Positions 11,623-20,081 of a stretch of DNA of 64,000 nucleotides are shown piece by piece. A program made the translations under genes and the position numbers. Position 1 is the stretch's first letter. Each line of letters opens with the position of its first letter. The stretch comes from Rhexocercosporidium sp. MPI-PUGE-AT-0058 (lineage: Eukaryota; Ascomycota; Leotiomycetes; Helotiales): positions 1,054,001 to 1,118,000 of the forward strand of contig JAGTJL010000021.1 in NCBI GenBank assembly GCA_020746875.1, read 5' to 3'. The notes beneath the pieces were generated by a model. That model searched no databases and was not told where the DNA came from. It worked only from the letters and a program-made list of their open reading frames with translations.

Positions 11623-12559
11623 CGTACTGAAAATTTCTATTCGGTCGAACACTGGAGGCAGTCTTAAAGAATATATGAAAAAAGAAAAGGCAGGAGTCAC
11701 CCATCCACAGCCTTGCATAGCCCACGGCACAGCCTCCACAATGGCTCAATAAATCAACCTTATGGTCTACCTTACCTAGTTCTTTGAGCGATGAAATCCA
11801 CCCATTCTTCAACAATGGCATTGCGCTGGGCGTGATTGTCGGATCTGCCTTGAGCGGATCTCGGGGTTGGCATTGTCAGCGGCTCGGCTGCGTGGGGAGT
11901 CGCGTTTGCTGGCGGTGAGATTGGCCAGCTATCGGCTGATGCACACCGTCCTTGGGCACACGAGGATATACACCTTGCGCTAGGACTTGACTGGCTCTGT
12001 CTATATTATACTGCCGTGGCGATGCGGGGGGAGGGTAGACGAGAGAGCGCCCAGGAACCAGCGTGCCGCCGCCACCTGTTGGGTAGAATGTTCGAGAAAC
12101 CGGTCTTTACGCCACACACGTGATGAGGTATCAGAGTCCTGGCTGTACTGGCTATAGCGAGTCCGGGGGTGAACATACTTCGTATGTTGTGATTCGGCTA
12201 ATGTACATTACTAAGCACTGAAATATGTGTCCCCTCTCCTCACAACGGCGAAACTCCCGGACTATGTTCTATTCATCTCTGAGTTTCTTTAAAAATTTAG
12301 GGCCGTATTATTTCGTTATAGGACCTTTCGTTAAGTGCTCCGAATTTGAAAAGACTTTAATAATCACGATTAAACAGAGGGGGGACAACGGAAGCGGCAA
12401 TCGGTGGCGTGATTAAAACCATCAATAACATGGTCAACTTCAATCTTTTTCCTCTGCTTAAGTGGTCTCCCTGAGGGAGAAATAATTAAAGAAAGTGACA
12501 TACAAATAACAACTTTACAGACTTGCTAGGAAAAAATTTGTGATTCCAGAACTATACTT
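11623..12559. other. Upstream region of the HeLo gene
   Basis: Presumed promoter and spacer of 0.9 kb. The part from about 12290 to 12559 is AT-rich. No gene was recognised. Confidence 0.5.
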
Positions 12560-12604
12560 CTGTCTCGTAACACGGTGCGTCTCGGGACGTAGGGACAGAC
12601 GTTA
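12560..12604 (-). repeat. Inverted repeat, right copy (about 45 bp)
   Basis: Partner of 9004-9049 in opposite orientation, about 89 percent identical by eye. It lies 44 bp beyond the stop codon of the following secreted-protein gene. Confidence 0.75.
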
Positions 12605-12648
12605 GAAGGTCTGATTGGCAGAACCCCCACTTAATCTTCCCATCTATT

Positions 12649-14073
12649 TTACCACACACTGGCTCTGCTTGGGACGTAGATGAGATGGTGTTCATGAAGA
12701 GGATGGCCCCTAGAGGGAGCAGTCCTGAGGCTTCCACTGACGGTCATATGTGCATGGCAATGCTGTTTCGTGATTACGGTTAGCCACTTCCTCAGATTCG
12801 AGAGAGGTATTGGATTGGGTATTTTACTTACCCCATTGACACCTTGCAAGGCTATCCATCCGACTCCGAGACAGGCTTTGATCCCTGCACATTCCCTCAC
12901 ACAGTCCATGACAGACGAACGATGTAGCCATTGCTCTTCCCGCCCGCCTCCGGTCGAGACGTTACACTTCCTCTTGAACTCAACCCCTCCGACAGTGAAG
13001 GTATCATGCCCGCAACTCCCACTACATAAACTACTCCAGCTATTGTTTATGCAGGCACTGTCCTGGGCAGATGCTGACTCGGTAAATCCTCCACCACTTG
13101 CTCCTGCTTTGTCTTGGGCATCTTTCAACTGCTTCTGGAGACCGTCCCTTTCGGTATCGCGCTGCCGTGCGGCGTCGGCCAGCTGCTGGCGGAGCTGCTC
13201 TTTCTCAGCTGCGCATTGGGAATTCGAGTTCGTCAGAGCAGTGTCCTTCTCGCTCTGGCACTGCGTTCGTGCAGTATCTGCTTGTTGCCGGAGTTGATCC
13301 TTCTCTGTAGTGCATTTGGACTGAGCTTGCTGGGCATCTGTATTAGCTTCTGTACGAAGCTTATCTTTCTCGGTTGCACATTGAGAATTGGCATTTGCGA
13401 GGGCTGCGTCTTTGTCTTTCTGGCACTCGGCGTTGGCGTTGGTGAGAGCTGCGTCTTTGTCTTGCTGGCACTGAGTACTAGCATTTGCGAGGGCTGCGTC
13501 TTTGTCTTTCTGGCACTCGGCGTTGGCGTTGGCGAGAGCTGCGTCTTTGTCTATCTGGCATTGAGTACCGGCGTTGGTGAGAGCGGAGTCTTTATCCGTC
13601 CGGCATTGTGTTTCCGCTTCTCTCTGGAGCCTATCCTTCTCAGTCGTACATTTGGATTCAGCTTCCCGCTTGGCAGCGTCAACCAGCTCCTTGCAATCCT
13701 GCTCTGGATCAGGCTCCTCGGTAGTTTTCTGGAGCGTCAACCAAGAGCCAATTTTCATTGGTGCTGGGTACTTCTCTCCTAGCAAGCTGCATTTTTGCTT
13801 GGCGCTCCAAGAAGCAGAATTGCAGTGGGGGGCTTTCTGGCACTCTTCGGCGCATTCCTTGACGCTAGAGGCGCCAATGATGGATTCATCGCCTTTGAAA
13901 AACTGGCCGCAGGTATACTTGAACACGACGCCCGAGATGGTGCCCTTGCCACTGGTTTGCGGTGTTGGGCAACAGGCTTTGAAGCTTGCTGGGCCTGCTG
14001 TGGTGAAGCATGTTGCGAACGCGGTAGTGACTACCCCTAAGAGAGAAACAAGGAGATAGAATGTGAAATGCAT
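12649..14073 (-). CDS. Secreted PAN/Apple-like protein with cysteine-studded coiled-coil repeat
   Basis: Exon 1 is 14073-12832 and exon 2 is 12762-12649, with a 69-nt intron (GTAAGT...ACAG) in phase 0; the product is 451 aa. MHFTFYLLVSLLGVVTTAFA is a clear signal peptide. Residues about 22-115 and about 350-430 are cysteine-rich PAN/Apple-like blocks (VFKYTCGQ...SSVKECAEECQ and VEFKRKCN...SVMDCVRECAG). Between them, from about 130, is a highly charged helical array with a Cys every 15 residues (C-x-x-DKDAALANANxx type), at least seven regular units, then spacings of 22, 18 and 15. PAN modules commonly bind protein or carbohydrate; the array probably makes a disulfide-linked rod. No GPI signal was seen. 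The gene is divergent from the 15.7 kb secreted gene. Confidence 0.8.
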   Translation of the reverse strand: MHFTFYLLVSLLGVVTTAFATCFTTAGPASFKACCPTPQTSGKGTISGVVFKYTCGQFFKGDESIIGASSVKECAEECQKAPHCNSASWSAKQKCSLLGEKYPAPMKIGSWLTLQKTTEEPDPEQDCKELVDAAKREAESKCTTEKDRLQREAETQCRTDKDSALTNAGTQCQIDKDAALANANAECQKDKDAALANASTQCQQDKDAALTNANAECQKDKDAALANANSQCATEKDKLRTEANTDAQQAQSKCTTEKDQLRQQADTARTQCQSEKDTALTNSNSQCAAEKEQLRQQLADAARQRDTERDGLQKQLKDAQDKAGASGGGFTESASAQDSACINNSWSSLCSGSCGHDTFTVGGVEFKRKCNVSTGGGREEQWLHRSSVMDCVRECAGIKACLGVGWIALQGVNGVSKIPNPIPLSNLRKWLTVITKQHCHAHMTVSGSLRTAPSRGHPLHEHHLIYVPSRASVW

Positions 14074-15186
14074 GATGGTATAATGTGAGAGAATTTGAAG
14101 TTGATAGATAGGTATCCTAAGGGGTGGGAAAGAGCTATATGTAGGACTGCTGAGCAAGAGCAGATCTCGCGGATGGCACACTCCCTAGAAAGCCAATCGA
14201 CTATGCTCTTGATTTTGAAGTTCCAATCTGACTAGAGACATGAGATTTTGTTAGCGGCTTGCAGTTGTTGTATGTTCTCCCTTGCCAACCAGTAACAAAG
14301 AGGCGGCATTGCTCGTTTCGCCAAGATAGATTTTCATGTATTGACCCGGTATCTATGCAGAGTGCATATCAGGAAAACTGCTTCCGATTCGAAGTGTCAA
14401 GAAGAAGTAAGACACTGTGACTTCCTAATACTTGCTAAGTCTGAAAATCTTGTCTTGTTCAAGGTTCACCAGTCGTCATCTCAGGGTCTAAAAATCACGC
14501 GTCCAAAAATGATTATAACAGTGGTCTCCTATTCATCAAGTTCTACTACCCCTCATCTCACGATCTCGGGCATATAGAAGATCGACAATAGAGTTGAAGT
14601 CAAGATGCCTAGGAACCCATAACGCTAACTTTGGTGTTTGCCGCCTCCATCAGCCATCTCCATCGCTTTGCGAGCGGTGTGTTAGCTTACGAGCTTGCTA
14701 GTAGCTTAGCACTAATAGATGTAGAGTTCTCTATGATGATTGCATCATGAGGAGTTGTTGAGGGGGTGATTGAACTCTGCGCGTATGCAGCTTGGTACTA
14801 CTTAGTTCTAGTGTAGCAAGCTCGGGCTGCACCAATTCTTAGCTTTAACCATCAGAAGTTGTATTGTATTACGGTTCTGGTGGTATTTCGAAATTTCCTA
14901 CAATGGCAGTTTGCTAACCACTTGTCAACTTGGTAGTATACTTATCTGTCAATCAAAATAAGCAATACGCTTGTCAGTCCTTGTTGGACGATCATGTGTT
15001 GTCACTTTTGTCTCATCGATGACAGCTCCTCCAAGATGTACCATATGCTAGCCCTTAATGTGTTAAGAGGTTTTAATCTAAAGCACCCGCATAGCAGAAG
15101 TAGTATGTACTTCGCCAATTGGCCACGCCAACGGACCGAGTCTTCGACGACCGAACCATGCATACGTAGTTTGCAGATTGACGAGA

Positions 15187-15291
15187 AACTAGCTTACGGC
15201 TACTCCCATCCCGCTGATCGTCGAGCAACTAGCTAAATGGCTACTCCCGCATCCTCCGATCGCGGGTAACTAGCGAAGCTTAATGGCTACA
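15187..15291. repeat. Degenerate tandem repeat, about 40-bp unit
   Basis: Three units begin AACTAGC at 15187, 15227 and 15268 and share GGCTAC(TCCC) and GATCG blocks; the third is truncated. Confidence 0.7.
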
Positions 15292-15631
15292 TCTGAATCA
15301 CATCAAGATCTAATAATTATAGTTTCAGCTGACGGCAGAGAGACGCAGATATGTATGCAGCGTGTGCGGCTGGCTTGTGCGGATCGACTTTCAACTGGAC
15401 TGTAGCACAATAGTGGATAGAGCCAAGTTTTTAAATGTGATAGAGTGGCATCAGTGGTTTGTCTAGCATCAAATCTCGGGATATTCTGACGATGATCCTG
15501 TGCATCTTCTAGACTGAGCGATGCCCCTCCGCTCCTTCAGCTTCCGGTTGGTCAATTATACAGCTCTGCTGGATTGGTATGAGCCGAGCTTTGAACTTTT
15601 CGAGTTGATACCTTCCTTCCTTCCTTGGGAC

Positions 15632-15638
15632 TATATAA
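15632..15638 (+). promoter_or_regulatory. TATA box
   Basis: TATATAA lies 64 nt before the ATG of the secreted repeat protein, followed by a pyrimidine/CA-rich leader. The position suits a strongly or conditionally expressed fungal gene. Confidence 0.6.
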
Positions 15639-15701
15639 CAACCCGAGAGGAAACCTCATCCCTCTCATCATTCTCAAATCCATCATCTCACCATTTTCAC
15701 A

Positions 15702-17696
15702 ATGGTGAAACTCAATCTACAGAGGACTTTCGCCGCGGCTCTTCTTTCTGCTCTCTGTCAGGCAGACCAGACCATTCTTTCTTCCTCCGTACGACCCAAG
15801 TATAATCTTGATCACATCAAACCCTTGACCCATCCATCCTCAGGTCACATCAAATGCTGTCCCGAGGGCACGCTTTTTGATGGCGAGTCTTGTGTGCTAG
15901 GTGTCCCCAAATGCCCCGACAACACTTTCTTCAAGGACAACAAGTGCGTTTCCACGACCAAGCCCAGCTGTCCCGGCGGAGAGGAATTCAACGGCAAAGT
16001 CTGTATCACCGAGGAGGCTCCCACCTGTCCTTCCCCAACCGAGCTTCAGGGCAAAGTTTGCGTGTCCAAGACGCTACCATCATGCCCCCCGGGATTCAAG
16101 GTCGAAGGCAATGTCTGTATCTCTACCCAACAGCCCCTGTGTCCCGACGATGATCTCTTCAACGGGAAAGATTGTGTGAGCAACACTGGACCACTGTGCC
16201 CGGACGACACAACCCTCCACAATGGCATGTGCATCGATAAGCTGCCACCAAGCTGCGCCCAGGGAAGCCACTTCGACTCGCACGTCAAACGGTGCGTATC
16301 TCAGCAGGGTCCCGTGTGCCCTGAAGGAACCAGCCTTCACGAGGAAAACTGTGTGTACGAAGATGGCCCCTCGTGCCTGGACTCGACGGTCTTCAACCCC
16401 AAGACCAAAACCTGCACTTTGACGGAGAACCCATCCTGCCCGGAGAACGAGGAGTTCGACAATGGCAAATGCTACTCGTCGACGGGCCCATCCTGTGATA
16501 CCGGCACGACGCTGTCTCTCGACCGGTCGAGTAACACGGCGCGCTGCTGCCCATCAGGCATGGCCTGGGATGGAGAAGTGTGCGCCATCGACGTGGGTGA
16601 TGGCAGCTGCCCCCCTGGCCTGATCAAGGTCGGGACACGATGTGAGAAGCAGACGGTGAAACCCCCCACATGCCCGCCAACCTTTAAGCGCGATGGAGCC
16701 CGGTGCGTATCGCAGGACCCGCCGGCTTGCCCTCCCGACTCAACACGGGATGGGGCAGTTTGCTCCTCGACTGAGCATCCCATTTGCCCTCCAGACGCAA
16801 AACTGAAGGGCGGCGAGTGCGTGACGACGGAGGCTGCTGTTTGTGCCGAGAACACCAGGCTCGACGGGGACCACTGTGTTAGCTTGGATGGCCCGGTCTG
16901 CGAAGAGGACTCCCGCTTCGACGGCACCAACTGCGTGGCCAAGCGGCCCGACTGTGCGAAGGGATCCTACTTCAACGGCGAGGAGTGCCTCACACTCAGC
17001 CGCCCAGGTTGTGCTAAAGATACTACCTTCGATGGGCACCGCTGCGTGTCAGATAGCCGGCCCGAGTGCCCGGCCGGCAGCCTCCCGACAAATGGGACCT
17101 GTATTACCAACAAGAGACCCCAGTGTCCGCCCAAGTCTGTGATGGTAGGTACCGCGTGTGTCACGGGACCGCCAGACTGTGGGAAGGGCCTCACCTTTGA
17201 CGGCACCCAGTGCATCACGCTGGAGCATCCGGGCTGTCCTCCGGGCCACAAGTGGATAGCCGGCGAGTGCGTGAGCCAGGATGGACAGAGCTGCGAGCCC
17301 GGCTATTCGCTTCGGAACGGCGAGTGCCTCTCGGATGTCCGGCCCGGCTGTGGCCCGGGGACGAGCTTCAACGGAACTGCTTGTGTTGGAGGGGAGCCGC
17401 GATGCGGGCCCGAAACGTACTTTGATGGCACGGAATGCGCCTCCGAGCTCACCCCAGAGTGTCGTGCAGGTCTCAAGTACAACGGGAGGAGGTGTGTTGC
17501 CGAGATCGAGCCTGTCTGTGAGCTGGGTACTCAGTGGCATGCTGCGTCTAAGGAGTGCGTGGGGGAGACGCCTCCACAGTGTCCTTATGGCCAGCGATTC
17601 AATGGAGAACACTGTGCTCTGGCCTCGGATGAATGTATGGAGTTTGAGTTCTGCCCAGCCAAGGGGTCGGGAGGGTTGCAGCCCACCTCCAGATAA
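15702..17696 (+). CDS. Secreted protein of about 31 two-cysteine modules
   Basis: Uninterrupted ORF of 664 aa. The first 21 residues (MVKLNLQRTFAAALLSALCQA) form a signal peptide. From about residue 51 to the end the protein is an array of about 31 modules of 18-21 residues with the pattern C-P-x4-F-x-G-x-x-C-V-x5-P-x. Each has two cysteines and usually a Gly two or three residues before the second. Residues near 270-290 carry a longer divergent unit and a CC pair. There is no transmembrane tail. Cysteine-rich tandem arrays of this type occur in structural wall or coat proteins, but I do not recognise a named family; a wall or extracellular-matrix role is inference. GC content is visibly higher than in the flanking DNA. 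Confidence 0.85.
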   Translation: MVKLNLQRTFAAALLSALCQADQTILSSSVRPKYNLDHIKPLTHPSSGHIKCCPEGTLFDGESCVLGVPKCPDNTFFKDNKCVSTTKPSCPGGEEFNGKVCITEEAPTCPSPTELQGKVCVSKTLPSCPPGFKVEGNVCISTQQPLCPDDDLFNGKDCVSNTGPLCPDDTTLHNGMCIDKLPPSCAQGSHFDSHVKRCVSQQGPVCPEGTSLHEENCVYEDGPSCLDSTVFNPKTKTCTLTENPSCPENEEFDNGKCYSSTGPSCDTGTTLSLDRSSNTARCCPSGMAWDGEVCAIDVGDGSCPPGLIKVGTRCEKQTVKPPTCPPTFKRDGARCVSQDPPACPPDSTRDGAVCSSTEHPICPPDAKLKGGECVTTEAAVCAENTRLDGDHCVSLDGPVCEEDSRFDGTNCVAKRPDCAKGSYFNGEECLTLSRPGCAKDTTFDGHRCVSDSRPECPAGSLPTNGTCITNKRPQCPPKSVMVGTACVTGPPDCGKGLTFDGTQCITLEHPGCPPGHKWIAGECVSQDGQSCEPGYSLRNGECLSDVRPGCGPGTSFNGTACVGGEPRCGPETYFDGTECASELTPECRAGLKYNGRRCVAEIEPVCELGTQWHAASKECVGETPPQCPYGQRFNGEHCALASDECMEFEFCPAKGSGGLQPTSR

Positions 17697-18235
17697 GTAG
17701 GATGATTTCCAGAATATGTGAATGCGGATCATCACGGTGATATTTATTATCTTGGTGTTCAAGCCTGGTCTCGGCTTGTGGCTCTTGGTTTCCTACGCCT
17801 CGCTTTGTTGGTGGAATTTAAATAGAAACCCAATCAAATTGAAAGTTTCACTTGGCAATAACTGTTGTCTCTTACTTCGTACCAGAGGATCACTTTTCTT
17901 GCCAATGCGATTTATTAGGATCGAGAGGATGGTGTAGATCTTAGCGAAGAGAAACGCAGGGATGGTGACGATGAAAAAGTATTGTAAGATATAATTATAG
18001 ACGAGGAAGTAGATGGCGAAGCGGATTGTGGCTATTAAATTTTAAAGTAGTGGAAGGAACGTAGCACGCCACTTCACACATACCAATTCAAATACAGTAG
18101 AAAGACTTGAACTGACATATTCCATCAGTCAATCAACCTCTATGGAACCCAAACTCAACCTACCCGAACTCCTAACTCTTCTCAACTACCACTCCCACCC
18201 AGATCCCGAGCCATCATCCCCATCCCAATTACCCA
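17697..18235. other. Convergent intergenic region
   Basis: 3' flanks of the secreted repeat gene (+) and the DUF427 gene (-). No ORF or repeat of note. Confidence 0.6.
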
Positions 18236-18815
18236 TCACATCCACCTCGTCGCCGCATCCCCTTTGATAATCCCCTCCAACTCACTCGTCGTCCACCCAC
18301 CATAAAAGTCCCCCGGCTGCGGCTTCACCAACTCGCCATCAACATAGCAATCCCACGGGCCAGCATAAAACGAAACGTAACTCTTCAGATCCTTGAATCC
18401 TTTCGTTGGACTCTCGTAACTCCAGATTCGGTCTTTGATGACTTCCTCTTTTGAGTCTAGAGTAGAAGGGAGTGTAATGGAATAGTAGGTCGCCCAGCCT
18501 TTCCACTCGCAAAAAGTGGATTTCTTGGTTGGTGTTAGGGGGATGGTGAGGGAAGATGTGGGGAGGTAGTATGCTTTATTTTATGTTAGCTGTTACATGG
18601 TATGAAAAATATCCGGTCCATCTAAAAATAAATCTCAATTTTTTGGGATCAGGAATTAACGTACTAGGAGCATGGTAAGTCTCCAACACCCAATAGGCTT
18701 CTTTCGTATCAGCTATCGTCTGCCCATGCCACTTTATCTGCAGATGACGATTTGTTCTTTCGAGGAGGGGTGGACGTGGGAAGTTCTGGACGTTGAGTTT
18801 GGGCTTTGGTGGCAT
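18236..18815 (-). CDS. DUF427-domain protein
   Basis: Exon 1 is 18815-18665 and exon 2 is 18573-18236, with a 91-nt intron (GTACGT...GCTAAC...AAG) in phase 1; the product is 162 aa. The splice recreates the family signature HAPTYYLP. The rest follows DUF427: Q-I-K-W-H-G-Q-T-I-A-D-T near residue 30, then FCEWKGWATYYSI and a C-terminal FYAGPWDCYVDGE. The fold is a small beta-tent; the function is not established. An in-frame ATG at 18902 would add 29 residues that form a strongly hydrophobic signal-anchor-like helix; I chose 18815 because family members usually start near MPPK. It shares a short promoter with DID2. Confidence 0.85.
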
Positions 18816-19168
18816 TTTATTAATCTCCTCTTCTCTTTTAAATATCAGAAACAGAGAGATCAGAAGAATGGATATTGAGATTAGATATTTGTGACGGAAC
18901 ATTCCTTTACTTGCAAGTGTTTGTTTGGGATGGAGGGGTAGATTTATATATGCGCTGCGTGCCTCTAAAGTATCCGTAGGAGGCGAGCCAAGGCCAAGCC
19001 AGAATCGTCACAGGCCGGACCGCAGCGCAGCCCAGTTCTCGACCACAAGGCTACAGTCAGTTCACTCACTCACTTCCACACTCAGCAACCCAACCACTAC
19101 ACCCGACTTCAAATCCACAGGAACCACTTCCTCCGCGCAACCACATACCCCGCATACAAACCGCAATC
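18816..19168. promoter_or_regulatory. Divergent promoter DUF427 gene / DID2
   Basis: 353 bp between start codons. The half before the DID2 ATG is CA/CT-rich. A signal-anchor-like extension of the DUF427 frame covers 18816-18902. Confidence 0.55.
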
Positions 19169-20081
19169 ATGTCTGGTCTCGAGAAAGCCCTCTTCAACTT
19201 AAAGGTACGTCCTTATCGCTTGGCGGGGTTGTCCCTGTCCCCTCATTCTGCCGCCAGCTTGGAATTGCGACGAGGTGTCTACGCATAGAGAAGGGTAGTA
19301 GCTGATCTATTCGTATAGTTTACAGCGAAGCAACTCAATAGACAAGCAGCCAAAGCCAGCAAAGATGAGAAGACCGAGAAGGATAAGCTGAAGAAGGTGT
19401 GTTCCCTCCGATTCATACCCCATCACGCTGCCATTCATCGAGCACCTATCAATCCAGAACAGCACAGGCAGGACAGACCAGAATAGGACAGGTTGGAATA
19501 GTGTACTGACATCAAATCCCTGACAGGCAATCCAACAAGGCCACAACGACATCGCAAAGATCTACGCACAGAACGCCATCCGCAAGCAGAACGAGCGCCT
19601 GAATCTCCTCAGACTAGGGAGTCGCATCGATGCCGTCGCTAGTCGGGTGCAGACGGCTGTGACGATGAGGCAGGTTACTGGGAGCATGATGAATGTGGTG
19701 AAGGGGATGGATCAAGCTATGAAGGCTATGGATTTGGAGAAGGTAGGATACACATACACATACCAGACCTGGCGAAAGAAGGATTCCCGACTGATGATAT
19801 GCGACTAGATCTCAGCAGTAATGGACCGCTTTGAAACCCAGTTCGAAGACCTAGACGTCGCAACCGGATACTACGAGAACGCAACCACATCCGCCACAGC
19901 CGTCGGTACGCCTCAAGAGGATGTCGATAGGTTGATGAACCAGGTTGCGGATGAGGCGGGTGTGGAGTTACATCAGGAGATGGAGGGAGCAAAGCCAGTT
20001 GCTGCGGCGCCGGTTAAGAGTGGTCCGACTGAGGTTGAGGAGGATGGTCTTGGTGAGAGGTTGAGGGCTTTGAGATCGTAG
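19169..20081 (+). CDS. DID2: ESCRT-III associated protein Did2/Vps46 (CHMP1)
   Basis: Four exons: 19169-19204, 19319-19396, 19527-19742 and 19809-20081, with introns of 114, 130 and 66 nt, all in phase 0; the product is 200 aa. The sequence begins [25 protein letters not shown] and is basic in its first half and acidic in its second, as in ESCRT-III subunits. The last residues ([10 protein letters not shown]) are the MIM1 motif that binds the MIT domain of Vps4. Members of this family regulate Vps4-driven disassembly of ESCRT-III at endosomes. Length and motifs are complete. Confidence 0.95.

Larger units (their letters stand above)
14074..15701. promoter_or_regulatory. Long divergent upstream region of two secreted-protein genes
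   Basis: 1.6 kb between the start codons of the PAN-repeat gene (-) and the two-cysteine-module gene (+). It contains a tandem repeat (15187-15291) and a TATA box near the + strand gene. No coding region was recognised. Confidence 0.6.
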
